In this document: piece by piece, positions 1 to 8,614 of the stretch
Position numbering within the stretch: position 1 is the first letter of the stretch
How the letters are laid out: every line of letters begins with the position of its first letter
Source of the DNA: Bradyrhizobium liaoningense
GTDB taxonomy: Bacteria; Pseudomonadota; Alphaproteobacteria; Rhizobiales; Xanthobacteraceae
Assembly: GCF_018130955.1 (NCBI RefSeq)
Contig: NZ_JAFCJM010000003.1
Span: 62,001-126,000, forward strand
Length of the DNA: 64,000 nt
Direction of reading: 5' to 3'
Position numbers and translations under genes: made by a program
Notes under the pieces: model-generated
Database searches by the model: none
The model's input: the letters and a program-made list of their open reading frames with translations, nothing else
Told to the model about the DNA's origin: nothing

Positions 1-2
1 AC

Positions 3-1331
3 AACCCGATGATGGTTGCGGCCTATCTCGCCATCATCAAGGCCGGCGGCATCGTCGTCGCGACCATGCCGCTGCTGCGCGCGAAGGAACTGTCCTATCC
101 GATCCAGAAGGCCGAGATCACGCTGGCGCTTTGCGACGGCAAGCTTTCCGACGAGATGGAGAAGGCCAGATTCGCGGCTCCCGGCCTCAAGCATGTCGTC
201 TATTGGGGCACGGGTGCTGCCGACTCGCTCGAAAGCCTCGTTGCGGATGCGAGCCCCGAATTCACGGCGGTCGATACCGCCTCCGACGACATCTGCCTGA
301 TCGCCTTTACGTCGGGCACGACAGGTGATCCCAAGGGCACCATGCATTTCCATCGCGACATGCTCGCGGTGTGCGACGGCTATGCGCGCAACATTCTGCG
401 CGCGCGGCAGGACGATCGCTTCATCGGATCGGCGCCGCTCGCCTTCACCTTCGGCTTCGGTGGCGTGCTGTTTCCCATGCACATCGGCGCGTCCTTCGTG
501 GTGCTGGAGAAGACGGCGCCGGACGAGTTTCTCGCCGCGATCGAAAAGTACAGGACGACCGTCTGCTTCACCGCGCCGACCGCCTATCGCGCGATCCTCG
601 GCAAGCTCGCAGGCCGTGATATCTCATCGCTGCGCAAATGCGTCTCCGCCGGAGAGACCCTGCCCAAGCCGACATTCGACGCCTGGCTCAAGGCGACCGG
701 CCTCAAGCTGATGGACGGCATCGGCTCGACCGAGTTGCTGCATATCTTCATCAGCGCGACCGAGGACGAGATTCGGCCCGGCGCCACCGGCAAGCCGGTG
801 CCGGGCTATGAAGCCAAGATCGTCGATGATGCCGGCAACGATCTGCCGCCGGGCACGATGGGAAAGCTCGCCGTGCGCGGTCCGACCGGTTGCCGCTATC
901 TCGCCGACGAACGGCAGCGCAAATACGTCCAGAACGGCTGGAACGTCACCGGCGACACCTACGTCATGGATAGCGACGGTTACTTCTGGTACCAGTCGCG
1001 CTCCGACGACATGATCGTATCCGCCGGCTACAACATCGCCGGCACCGACGTCGAGGCCGCGCTGATGACGCATCCGGCCGTCGCCGAATGCGGCGTCGTC
1101 GGCGCGCCGGACGAAGCGCGCGGGATGATCGTCAAGGCCTACGTCATTCCGGCGCCGGGCGTGACACCCGACGCGCAGCTCGTCAGCGAGCTGCAGGAGC
1201 ACGTCAAGCGCGAGATCGCGCCTTACAAATATCCGCGCGCGATCGAATTCGTGACGCAGTTGCCGAAGACCGAGACGGGCAAGCTAAAACGCTTTGCCCT
1301 GCGTCAGATGGCGCAGGCAGCCGCGGGATAG
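3..1331 (+). CDS. AMP-dependent CoA ligase, 2-aminobenzoate/benzoate-CoA ligase type (5' end missing)
   Basis: Adenylate-forming enzyme that should activate an aryl or acyl acid to its CoA thioester with ATP in the cytoplasm. The reading frame is open to the left edge, so the true start lies outside the window. Adenylation motifs are in order: phosphate loop TSGTTGDPKG, the GSTE motif, the hinge region WYQSRSDDMIVSAGYNIAG and the C-terminal PKTETGKLKR carrying the catalytic lysine. The overall pattern recalls 2-aminobenzoate- and benzoate-CoA ligases, but the substrate cannot be read from the sequence. It ends 16 bases before a RidA-like gene on the same strand, suggesting a shared transcript. 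Confidence 0.85.
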   Translation, partial: NPMMVAAYLAIIKAGGIVVATMPLLRAKELSYPIQKAEITLALCDGKLSDEMEKARFAAPGLKHVVYWGTGAADSLESLVADASPEFTAVDTASDDICLIAFTSGTTGDPKGTMHFHRDMLAVCDGYARNILRARQDDRFIGSAPLAFTFGFGGVLFPMHIGASFVVLEKTAPDEFLAAIEKYRTTVCFTAPTAYRAILGKLAGRDISSLRKCVSAGETLPKPTFDAWLKATGLKLMDGIGSTELLHIFISATEDEIRPGATGKPVPGYEAKIVDDAGNDLPPGTMGKLAVRGPTGCRYLADERQRKYVQNGWNVTGDTYVMDSDGYFWYQSRSDDMIVSAGYNIAGTDVEAALMTHPAVAECGVVGAPDEARGMIVKAYVIPAPGVTPDAQLVSELQEHVKREIAPYKYPRAIEFVTQLPKTETGKLKRFALRQMAQAAAG

Positions 1332-1347
1332 AGATGGAGAATTGTCC

Positions 1348-1797
1348 GTGACTGTTCCGAACGGTCCGCAGCTCGCGACGCTGCCGGCGGAAGACGGTTC
1401 GTCCGCCGTGCAAATTTTGCAGCCGTCCGGCTGGCCGTTGCCGAAGGGCTATGCCAACGGCGTGGCCGCCGACGGCCGCATCGTCGTGACCGGCGGTGTG
1501 ATCGGCTGGGACGCCGAAGAACGCCTCGCGGACGGTTTTGTCGCGCAGGTGCGCCAGACGCTCGCCAACATCGCGGCGATTTTGGCGGAAGGTGGCGCGC
1601 GGCCCGAGCACCTCGTGCGTCTGACCTGGTACGTCGTGGACATGGACGAATACCTCGCGAACCTGAAGGAGCTCGGCCGGATCTATCGCGAGATCCTTGG
1701 CGCGCATTACCCGGCGATGGCTCTCGTGCAGGTCGTTCGCCTGGTCGAAAAGGCCGCGCGCGTCGAGATCGAAGCGACCGCGGTGATCCCGCGCTGA
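1348..1797 (+). CDS. RidA family protein
   Basis: Small cytoplasmic YjgF/YER057c/UK114 protein of 149 residues. The chosen start is GTG at 1348, with GGAGA about 7 bases upstream; an earlier ATG at 1294 would overlap the upstream ligase. Classical RidA proteins hydrolyse reactive enamines/imines using an arginine in a PARxxV motif. Here the equivalent stretch reads HYPAMALVQV, with Met at position 124, so imine deaminase activity is doubtful. This resembles the Rid subfamilies linked to catabolic operons. Co-transcription with the CoA ligase suggests an accessory role in aromatic or amino-acid degradation. Confidence 0.85.
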   Translation: MTVPNGPQLATLPAEDGSSAVQILQPSGWPLPKGYANGVAADGRIVVTGGVIGWDAEERLADGFVAQVRQTLANIAAILAEGGARPEHLVRLTWYVVDMDEYLANLKELGRIYREILGAHYPAMALVQVVRLVEKAARVEIEATAVIPR

Positions 1798-1808
1798 CGC
1801 TTCGATCG

Positions 1809-1831
1809 GCGAGCTGCCCTGATCAGCTCGC
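1809..1831. terminator. candidate bidirectional hairpin between convergent genes
   Basis: Inverted repeat GCGAGCTG (1809-1816) and CAGCTCGC (1824-1831) with a 7-base loop sits where the RidA gene and the CBS gene converge, overlapping the last codons of the latter. A short T run follows on the plus strand. It is a plausible but weak terminator. Confidence 0.35.
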
Positions 1832-2551
1832 TTTGGCGAGGTCGTCGTCCTCCGGCGAGTTCAGATAGACGCCCGAGACCGTGTCGACCCAGCACAGATG
1901 ATCGTGCACCTTCTTGACGCCCTCGACGTTCTCGGTCGCGACGATCGCCGCCTTGCGCACGCGCTCCTCGGTGATCACGCCGGAGAGATGAACGATGCCG
2001 TCGCGGACGATGACGTTCAGTCCGAACGGGCACCAGTCGGTCTTCTCGATCGCGTCGATGATCCGGTTGCGGATGTGATCGTCATCAGCGGTGGGATCCG
2101 GCACCTGACGCGCGAGGCTCGCGACCGCCTGGAGCAGGCTGGCGCGCGAGACGATGCCGACGACCTTGTCGCCGCGCACGACCGGCAGGCGCTTGATGTT
2201 CTTCTGCTCCATGATGTCGGCGATCTCGGCGAGCGCGGTGTCTTCGTTGATGGTGACCGGCGACGTCGTCATGACTTCGGCGACCTTGCGGCCGTGCTCG
2301 GCAACGAAATCGCCGGCCGAGGCGCCCGGGCCGAGAATGAAGCGCAGCCAGTTGCGCCGCTTGCGCTGCGTCCCGATCTCGCTGCGGCGTAGGAAGTCGC
2401 CTTCGGAGACGATGCCGACGAGCTTGCCCTGGCTGTCGATCACCGGAAGTCCGCTGACATGGCGTTGCAGCATCAGGTTCGCGGCATCGACGATGGTGGT
2501 GTCGGGGGTGACCGAAATGACAGACCGGGTCATGATCTGGTGGGCGCGCAT
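1823..2551 (-). CDS. CBS-CBS-BON domain protein
   Basis: Soluble protein of 242 residues with two CBS domains (about residues 7-60 and 92-146) followed by a BON domain (about 158-225). CBS pairs bind adenine nucleotides or regulate partner proteins; BON domains are usually linked to membranes or stress tolerance. The start at 2551 (MRAHQIMTRS) has GGAG upstream; an in-frame extension to 2626 lacks one and would run into a regulatory palindrome. An FNR/FixK-type box at 2613-2626 is centred about 68 bases before the start codon, consistent with oxygen-limited induction. Neighbouring phasin and PHB synthase genes diverge from it. Confidence 0.88.
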   Translation of the reverse strand: MRAHQIMTRSVISVTPDTTIVDAANLMLQRHVSGLPVIDSQGKLVGIVSEGDFLRRSEIGTQRKRRNWLRFILGPGASAGDFVAEHGRKVAEVMTTSPVTINEDTALAEIADIMEQKNIKRLPVVRGDKVVGIVSRASLLQAVASLARQVPDPTADDDHIRNRIIDAIEKTDWCPFGLNVIVRDGIVHLSGVITEERVRKAAIVATENVEGVKKVHDHLCWVDTVSGVYLNSPEDDDLAKAS

Positions 2552-2612
2552 GGGGAACTCCGCAGGCTTTGGCAAATGATGGCAAACCCTAGTCCGGGCG
2601 CGGCAGGCCGGG

Positions 2613-2626
2613 TTGACCCAAGTCAA
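2613..2626. promoter_or_regulatory. FNR/FixK-type box
   Basis: The palindrome TTGACCCAAGTCAA matches the TTGA-N6-TCAA consensus of FNR/FixK regulators. It lies in the divergent promoter region and is best placed for the CBS-BON gene on the minus strand. Confidence 0.7.
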
Positions 2627-2682
2627 GCGCAGGTCAAGCGTGCGACGCCAAATGGTCGCGTGTCGCGGGGCTTGTGCTAGAC

Positions 2683-2696
2683 TTGACCCAGCTCAA
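2683..2696. promoter_or_regulatory. FNR/FixK-type box
   Basis: TTGACCCAGCTCAA is a second TTGA-N6-TCAA palindrome, 70 bases from the first. It is best placed for the phasin-phaC transcript on the plus strand. Confidence 0.7.
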
Positions 2697-2818
2697 TGTC
2701 CGCAGGGATGCTCGGCCTATCCTCATCTTCGGAGTTCCGAGACGATGGGGAGAGTGCCGTGCGCGAGGCCGCCAAAGCATCCGAGATCAAGGCAATTGAG
2801 ACACAAGGGAGCGTCACT

Positions 2819-3151
2819 ATGCCAATGGCGCCCGATGCGGTTGCCCAACTCGCGGATGCGAACCGCCGCGCACTCGATGTGATGCTGGGAGCGCAACGAC
2901 TTCTGTTCGAGCAGAGCGCCTTCGTTGCGAGCGAAATGCTTGATCGCGCGCAAACCGAGACGCATCTGTTCGCCGAATTCGTCTCGAAGCTCGCCGGCTC
3001 GCATTCGGTCAAGGACTGGGCCAGCATGTGCAGGGATTGCAGCCAGCACCAGCTGGATTTCATCCGCCGCGACAGCGATCGGCTGTTCAAGCAGGGGGAA
3101 CGGTTGATGGAGGCGGCGTCCCGCCTGGTCGACAGCGCGTCGCCCCGTTGA
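2819..3151 (+). CDS. phasin-like protein
   Basis: Small helical protein of 110 residues with the amphipathic pattern of polyhydroxyalkanoate-granule phasins. An example is the stretch from LADANRRALDVML through AFVASEMLDRAQTETHLFAE. Phasins coat PHB granules and control their size. The ATG at 2819 has AGGGAG upstream; an in-frame ATG at 2696 overlaps the FNR-type box and is unlikely. The gene ends 11 bases before phaC, so the two are probably one operon under the box at 2683-2696. Confidence 0.75.
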   Translation: MPMAPDAVAQLADANRRALDVMLGAQRLLFEQSAFVASEMLDRAQTETHLFAEFVSKLAGSHSVKDWASMCRDCSQHQLDFIRRDSDRLFKQGERLMEAASRLVDSASPR

Positions 3152-3162
3152 TCGCTGTTGTC

Positions 3163-5001
3163 ATGAACGTCATGCAGACTTCGACGCTCGTGCGGGCAGA
3201 GAAACCGGCCGTCGCCGGGCCGGCCGATCAGCCCGTCCCGGCGGCCGCGGCAGAATCGCGGTCCGAAGCGACCGCTGTCGGCGTCCAGCCGCAGGCCGAA
3301 TCCTATCCCGTCGACCGCACGCTTCACGCTATGCTGGCGCGCTTCAACGGCGGGATTTCGCCAGTTGCCTTGTCGCTCGCTTTTCTCGACTGGGCGTCCC
3401 ACCTTGCGTCGGCGCCGCAGCGCCAGATCGAACTGGTTCACGACGCCGTTCGCGATGCCGGCCGGCTGGTCGAGGCCGCGACCCACGCATCCGTGGACAG
3501 CAAGCCCTGGTCCGTCACCAGGCCGCGAGCCCAGGATCGGCGCTTTGCCAGGCACGAATGGGAGACGGCTTCGTTCAACCTGCTGGCGCAGGGTTTTTTG
3601 CTCAGCGAGGAATGGTGGCGCAAGGCGACGACCGGTGTGCGCGGCGTCGCGCCCGCCAATCAGGCGATCGTCGAGTTCTCCATCCGCCAGGTGCTCGACA
3701 TGCTGGCGCCCTCCAATTTCGCGGCGACCAACCCCGAAGTGCTGCAAAAGGCGTTTCAGACCGGTGGCGCAAACTTCCTGGCCGGCTGGCAAAACTGGTC
3801 CAGCGACCTGATGCGCATGATTGCCGGCGGCAAGCAGGGCGGTGACCGGCAATTCATCGTCGGCAAGACGGTCGCGACGTCACCCGGAAAGGTCATCTAT
3901 CGCAACGAGCTGATCGAGCTGATCCAGTACAGCCCGACCACCGAGAAGGTGCGGCCCGAGCCGGTCCTGATCGTGCCGGCCTGGATCATGAAATACTATA
4001 TCCTCGATCTGTCGCCGCAGAATTCGCTGGTGAGGCATCTCACCGGCGAGGGTTTTACCGTCTTCGCGATCTCCTGGCGCAATCCGAACGCGGATGACCG
4101 CGACGTGGCGTTCGACGACTATCGCAGGCTGGGCGTCAAGGCCGCGCTCGACACGATCGGCTGCATCCTGCCGCGCCGAAAAATCCACGCGCTCGGCTAT
4201 TGCCTCGGCGGCACGCTCTTGTCGATTGCGGCGGCCGCGATGGCGCGGGACGGCGACAACAGGCTGAAGACGATCACGCTGCTGGCCGCGCAGACGGATT
4301 TCACCGAAGCGGGTGAGCTGACGCTCTTCATCAACGAGAGCCAGGTCGCCTTCCTCGAGGACATCATGTGGGAGCGCGGCTATCTCGACACCACCCAGAT
4401 GGCGGGCGCATTCCAGCTCCTGCGCTCGAACGATCTGATCTGGTCGCGCCTGTCCCACGACTATCTGCTTGGCGAACGCGCCCCGCCGAGCGATCTGATG
4501 GCCTGGAACGCCGACGCGACGCGCCTGCCGTATCGCATGCATTCGGAGTATCTGCGCCAGCTCTTCCTCAACAACGATCTGGCGGAAGGCCGCTATCACG
4601 TCGAAGGGCGCAACATCTCACTGTCGGACATCCATGCGCCGATGTTCGTGGTCGGCACGCTCCGCGATCACGTCGCGCCCTGGAAGTCCGTCTACAAGAT
4701 CCACTACCAGGTCGATGCCGACGTGACGTTCCTATTGACCAGCGGCGGCCACAATGGCGGCATCGTGGCGCCGCCGGGCGAAGCCGGGCACAGCTACCAG
4801 GTCATGACCAAGGGCGCGGACACGCCCTATATCGGCCGCGACGAATGGCTGAAGCTGGCGCCGCACGGCGAGGGGTCGTGGTGGCCGGAATGGACCGGCT
4901 GGCTCGCGGCGCGCTCGGGCGAATTGTGCGATCCGCCGCGCGCGGTCTTTTGCAATGTCGAGGCGCTGCCGGACGCGCCGGGGGATTATGTTCACACCTA
5001 G
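3163..5001 (+). CDS. phaC: class I poly(3-hydroxybutyrate) polymerase
   Basis: Polymerises (R)-3-hydroxybutyryl-CoA into PHB at the granule surface. The 612-residue length fits class I synthases. A PhaC N-terminal domain covers roughly residues 130-300 and an alpha/beta hydrolase core follows. The modified lipase box GYCLGG places the nucleophile at Cys347; Asp502 (TLRDHVAPW) and His530 (SGGHNGGI) complete the triad. ATG at 3163 is chosen; ATG at 3172 is possible. It follows the phasin gene directly. Its TAG stop (4999-5001) is the first three bases of a palindromic repeat, so the extreme C-terminus may have been reset by that element. Confidence 0.95.
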   Translation: MNVMQTSTLVRAEKPAVAGPADQPVPAAAAESRSEATAVGVQPQAESYPVDRTLHAMLARFNGGISPVALSLAFLDWASHLASAPQRQIELVHDAVRDAGRLVEAATHASVDSKPWSVTRPRAQDRRFARHEWETASFNLLAQGFLLSEEWWRKATTGVRGVAPANQAIVEFSIRQVLDMLAPSNFAATNPEVLQKAFQTGGANFLAGWQNWSSDLMRMIAGGKQGGDRQFIVGKTVATSPGKVIYRNELIELIQYSPTTEKVRPEPVLIVPAWIMKYYILDLSPQNSLVRHLTGEGFTVFAISWRNPNADDRDVAFDDYRRLGVKAALDTIGCILPRRKIHALGYCLGGTLLSIAAAAMARDGDNRLKTITLLAAQTDFTEAGELTLFINESQVAFLEDIMWERGYLDTTQMAGAFQLLRSNDLIWSRLSHDYLLGERAPPSDLMAWNADATRLPYRMHSEYLRQLFLNNDLAEGRYHVEGRNISLSDIHAPMFVVGTLRDHVAPWKSVYKIHYQVDADVTFLLTSGGHNGGIVAPPGEAGHSYQVMTKGADTPYIGRDEWLKLAPHGEGSWWPEWTGWLAARSGELCDPPRAVFCNVEALPDAPGDYVHT

Positions 5002-5058
5002 AGCGTTTTCAAGCGAAGTGGATACCGGTTCGCGTCAAGAAAACGCGTCAAGGCTCTA
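4999..5058. repeat. dispersed palindromic repeat of rhizobial type
   Basis: A 60-base element bounded by TAGAGC and GCTCTA, with an inner pair GCGTTTTC/GAAAACGC and the core GAAGTGGATACCGGTTCGCG, which resembles intergenic elements common in Rhizobiales. It fills the whole space between two convergent genes and provides the stop codon of each. A hairpin of this kind may also act as a bidirectional terminator. Confidence 0.75.
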
Positions 5059-6030
5059 ATCGTCGTCGTCCTCGCTGCGGGTCAGGTCTGACGCGCGGAA
5101 TGGCTTGGCCTTGCCCAGCTTCCTGTAGGCGGTCGAGGCTATCAGCAGCAGCTTCTTTGCGTCCCTGCGATCGAGGAAGTGCAGGCCTGGGACAGCGCCT
5201 GCGCCGTTGAACGATTTTGCCAGCGTCCGGCCCCTTGCATCGTCATTGAGCCGGCCGAGGCTGCGTTGCGCCTTGCGCAACTGCTTCAGGGCAGCCTTCT
5301 GCTTCGCCAGCGACTTGTCGGAAAACAGATCTTCGAGCGATTCGATCGAATAGGTCAGCCGCTTGTTGAGGATACGCAGTTTGTGGCGCTTCTCCGCGTC
5401 GAGCTTGTCGAGCCTGCGCGATCTCTTGAGCAGCTTCCTTTCCCACTCCGCGAGCCGGCCGGCGGCGTGCTCGGCGAGCGAGGTCGCGCGCAGCCTGACG
5501 GCCTCCTTGCTTCGGCTGGTCGACCATGGCCCGCGCGCGATCCAGCCCGAGGCATGTTCGATCAGGCGCCTGTAGCGTGCGGACTGCAGAGCACGCGCCA
5601 GCAGCCGGTGACTTTCACTGCGCTTCTCGGTCCACGTCTGGAGCTCGGCGATCACGGCGAGCTCATCGCCGCTGGCGGCCACGATCCGCTCGATGGCCAC
5701 GTCGAGATCCCTGACCGTCCCGAGCTGGCCGTTCAGCCATTTCAGCTCGGCCCAGACCTGCGCCTGCTCGGCGTCGTCGACCATCGGCGAGAAGAACCGG
5801 ATCGCGCTGCGCAGATGCGTCAGCGCAATCCGGGTCTGGTGCAGGGCATCGGGATCGCCGCTGCAGGTCGCATTGTGCTGGGCGATGACGGCGTCGAGGT
5901 AACGGCGCGCGATGATGCGAAATGCGGTGTCGCAGGCCATGCCGCGGCTCAGCCGTGCCGGCGATCCGCGCGACGCCGGCCTGGCCGGAGCGGGTGCCTC
6001 CATGGGTGGGGTGAATTGTGACATCTTCAT
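5056..6030 (-). CDS. CHAD domain protein
   Basis: Helical, basic protein of 324 residues with conserved histidines, for example HQTRIALTHLRSAIRFF, typical of the CHAD domain. CHAD proteins bind inorganic polyphosphate and have been found on polyphosphate or PHA granules in other bacteria. The start at 6030 overlaps the stop of the upstream kinase-like gene in an ATGA junction, implying translational coupling. The TAG stop comes from the palindromic repeat shared with phaC. Location next to phasin and PHB synthase supports a storage-granule role, but this is inferred. Confidence 0.85.
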   Translation of the reverse strand: MKMSQFTPPMEAPAPARPASRGSPARLSRGMACDTAFRIIARRYLDAVIAQHNATCSGDPDALHQTRIALTHLRSAIRFFSPMVDDAEQAQVWAELKWLNGQLGTVRDLDVAIERIVAASGDELAVIAELQTWTEKRSESHRLLARALQSARYRRLIEHASGWIARGPWSTSRSKEAVRLRATSLAEHAAGRLAEWERKLLKRSRRLDKLDAEKRHKLRILNKRLTYSIESLEDLFSDKSLAKQKAALKQLRKAQRSLGRLNDDARGRTLAKSFNGAGAVPGLHFLDRRDAKKLLLIASTAYRKLGKAKPFRASDLTRSEDDDD

Positions 6031-7586
6031 CCGCGCCAATCAGATGGTCTTTCTCCGGCGATCACGGCCTTGCAACGCGCCAGCGTCTGTTCCGGCGTCC
6101 CCGACGCGTCGATCGTGTCCCAGCCGACATTGCCGATATTATAGTGCTCCTGAAGCGCGGCAACCTCGGGCGTTGCGTCGGATGCATCGTTCCGTCTGCG
6201 ACCAATTCGCGCCTGGCGCGTCGCAAGGTCTGCAACCAGGAAGAAGCCCCTGAGGGGAACGTTGCACGCCCGTGCCAGGGCGGTCATTGCATCCCGTTCC
6301 GGCTCTTGCGCGAACACCGCGTCGATCAGGGCCGAATGTCCTTGCGCCAGCACGTGCCGCGCGCGTTCGGCCAGCGTTTCGTAGACGCGTTCCGTGACCT
6401 CGGGTTGATAGGCCGATGACGGCAGCCGGTCGGTGTCTTTCACCCCGAAGAGATGCTTGCGAAGCGTGTCGGTGCGCAGCACCACCGCGCCGGGTGCGGG
6501 ACCGACGGCAGGCGCAAGCATGCGGGCCAGCAGCGATTTTCCCGTCCCCGACAGGCCGCCGACGGCGATCAGGCGCGGGGCAGGGGGATCGATCAGGGCC
6601 CGGGCCAGGTTGAAGTAATGCTGCGCGTCCGCGACGATCTCTGCTTGATCGACGTGCGGCCGCTTCAGCCTGGCCAACGCGACCTGGGCACGGATCGCGG
6701 CCCGGATCGACAGGAACAGCGGAAGCGCGCCAAGCCCGTCGAGATGGTCCGCAGGCGTCGTCGCAAGATAGCGGTTGAACAGGATGCTCGCCGCCTGCTG
6801 CTGCCCGTAACGCAGCAGGTCCATCACCGCGAATGCAAGATCGTAGAGCACGTCGACCGAGGCGATGTCTGGATCGAACTCGATGGCATCGAACAGCACG
6901 GGCCGTTCGTCGATCATGACGATATTTGCAAGATGCAGGTCGCCGTGGCAACGCCGCACGAAGCCCTGCCGGCCGCGCGCCGCGAGGGTGGAGCGGATAC
7001 GGGCGAGCGCCTGATGCGACGCCGCCGCCAGCGCCTCGATCGCATTCGCTGCCAGATGGCCGCCGATGCGCAGGCCTGCGGAATTGCCGTCGATGAGGGA
7101 CGGGATCGCGGTGACCCAGGGCCTCTCGACGCGCGGCGCGATCGCATGCGACGCGGCAATCGCATCGGCCATCTCGGCGGCAAGGCCGTCGGGAAGCGGA
7201 CCGGCCTTGGCGATGTGATCCAGGGTCTTGCTCTCGTCGAAGCGGGACATCTCGACGGCATATTCGACCGGTGTGCCGCCTCCCCCGATGCTCAGCGAGC
7301 CGTCGCGGTCCTCGGTGATCGCGACCACGCGGTGGTAGATCTGCGGGGCAAGCGGCCGGTTGATCCTGATCTCTTCCTCGCAGGCGGCCTTGCGCTTGTC
7401 GAGCGTCGAATAGTCGAGAAAGGGAAAGCGGACGGCACGCTTGATCTTCAGCGCGCGCTTGCCTTCGAGAAAAACCGAGGCCGCATGGGTGTCGATCCGC
7501 GTCGTGTCGCCGTGCGTCAGGAACGCAAAGACGCGCTCCTGGGCTGCGGTGGTATCTGTGGATGTAACTGGCATGTGTGACCGCAT
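6027..7586 (-). CDS. phosphotransferase-AAA kinase fusion (APH-like plus P-loop domain)
   Basis: Two-domain protein of 519 residues. Residues about 25-330 are aminoglycoside-phosphotransferase/choline-kinase-like with the catalytic loop HGDLHLAN (His214-Asn221) followed by FDAIEFD. Residues about 338-519 hold a P-loop kinase with Walker A GGLSGTGKS (343-351), similar to gluconate/zeta-toxin-like kinases. Fusions of this architecture are widespread but the substrate is unknown. The ATG follows the TGA of the alcohol dehydrogenase gene without a gap, and its own stop overlaps the CHAD start, so the three genes form one operon. Confidence 0.82.
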   Translation of the reverse strand: MRSHMPVTSTDTTAAQERVFAFLTHGDTTRIDTHAASVFLEGKRALKIKRAVRFPFLDYSTLDKRKAACEEEIRINRPLAPQIYHRVVAITEDRDGSLSIGGGGTPVEYAVEMSRFDESKTLDHIAKAGPLPDGLAAEMADAIAASHAIAPRVERPWVTAIPSLIDGNSAGLRIGGHLAANAIEALAAASHQALARIRSTLAARGRQGFVRRCHGDLHLANIVMIDERPVLFDAIEFDPDIASVDVLYDLAFAVMDLLRYGQQQAASILFNRYLATTPADHLDGLGALPLFLSIRAAIRAQVALARLKRPHVDQAEIVADAQHYFNLARALIDPPAPRLIAVGGLSGTGKSLLARMLAPAVGPAPGAVVLRTDTLRKHLFGVKDTDRLPSSAYQPEVTERVYETLAERARHVLAQGHSALIDAVFAQEPERDAMTALARACNVPLRGFFLVADLATRQARIGRRRNDASDATPEVAALQEHYNIGNVGWDTIDASGTPEQTLARCKAVIAGERPSDWRG

Positions 7587-8570
7587 TCAGGGCCTGAGCA
7601 CGGCCGCGCCGAGGATCTGTCCGCGCCTGAGCTTGCTCAAGACCTCATTGGCCTCCTGCAGCGGAAAAACCGTGGTTTCGGTACGAACGCCGGCTTGCGG
7701 CGCGACCTTGAGAAAGTCGAGGCCATCCTGCCGCGTGAGGTTCGCGACCGAGATCAATTGCCGTTCCTCCCACAGCAGTTCGTAGGGAAAACTCGGAATA
7801 TCGCTCATGTGAATTCCGGCGCAGACCACGCGTCCGCCCTTGCGGACCGCGCGCAACGCCGCCGGTACCAGCTCGCCGGCAGGCGCGTAGATGATGGCGG
7901 CGTCGAGCGGCGTATCGGGCATCTCATCGGATGCGCCTGCCCAGACGGCACCGAGCCGCCGGGCAAAATCCTGCGCGGCGACGTCGCCGCGGCGGGTGAA
8001 GGCATGGACGGATCGACCCTGCCAGACGGCAATTTGCGCGATGATGTGGCCTGCGGCCCCAAAGCCATAGATGCCGAGCCGCTCGGCGTTTCCCGCCAGC
8101 ACCAGCGAGCGCCAGCCGATCAGGCCTGCGCACAGCAGCGGCGCGATGGATGTGTCGTCGCCGGCCTCGCCGAGCGGAAACGCATAGCGAGCATCCGCGA
8201 TGGTGTGAGTCGCGTAGCCGCCATCGCGCGTATAGCCGGTGAAGAGCGGCCGGTCGCACAGGTTCTCCATGCCGTCCTTGCAGAAGCGGCAGGCTCCGCA
8301 GGTATGTCCAAGCCAGGGAATGCCGACGCGGTCGCCCACGACGTGGGTCGCGACGCCGGGGCCGACCAAGTCGACCCGGCCGACGATCTCATGACCGGGA
8401 ATGATGGGGTAGCGGATGTCGGGCAGCTCGGCGTCGGCGACGTGCAGGTCGGTCCGGCAAACGCCGCAAGCGCCGACCTTGACCCGAATCTCGCCGGGCG
8501 CCGGAAGCGGGTCCGGCCGCTCCTCCATCTGGAGCGGGGCTCGCGGGGCCGACAACACCATCGCACGCAT
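7587..8570 (-). CDS. zinc-dependent alcohol dehydrogenase
   Basis: Medium-chain dehydrogenase/reductase of 327 residues that should oxidise an alcohol or reduce an aldehyde with NAD(P). The catalytic zinc site is seen in CGVCRTDLHV and GHEIVG; the structural zinc site is the four-cysteine run CGACRFCKDGMENLC. A Rossmann region follows (GIYGFGAAGHIIAQ). It is the first gene of the operon with the phosphotransferase-AAA and CHAD genes. Such enzymes are common in microaerobic stress clusters together with universal stress proteins, as here, but no clear FNR box was found directly upstream. Confidence 0.88.
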   Translation of the reverse strand: MRAMVLSAPRAPLQMEERPDPLPAPGEIRVKVGACGVCRTDLHVADAELPDIRYPIIPGHEIVGRVDLVGPGVATHVVGDRVGIPWLGHTCGACRFCKDGMENLCDRPLFTGYTRDGGYATHTIADARYAFPLGEAGDDTSIAPLLCAGLIGWRSLVLAGNAERLGIYGFGAAGHIIAQIAVWQGRSVHAFTRRGDVAAQDFARRLGAVWAGASDEMPDTPLDAAIIYAPAGELVPAALRAVRKGGRVVCAGIHMSDIPSFPYELLWEERQLISVANLTRQDGLDFLKVAPQAGVRTETTVFPLQEANEVLSKLRRGQILGAAVLRP

Positions 8571-8614
8571 CGATCTCTCCGCAGCTTGAGGTCAAGGCGC
8601 GATGGCGAGGCTCG

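Noticed and set aside
2677..3852. 391-codon antisense frame over phasin and phaC
   Set aside because: No domain; the sense strand has both genes with catalytic residues.
6139..6951. 270-codon frame in another minus frame of the phosphotransferase-AAA gene
   Set aside because: Arg-rich, without domains; the accepted frame has HGD and P-loop motifs.
8585..8594. TTGAGGTCAA upstream of the alcohol dehydrogenase considered as an FNR box
   Set aside because: Only two bases separate the half sites, so an FNR dimer would not fit.
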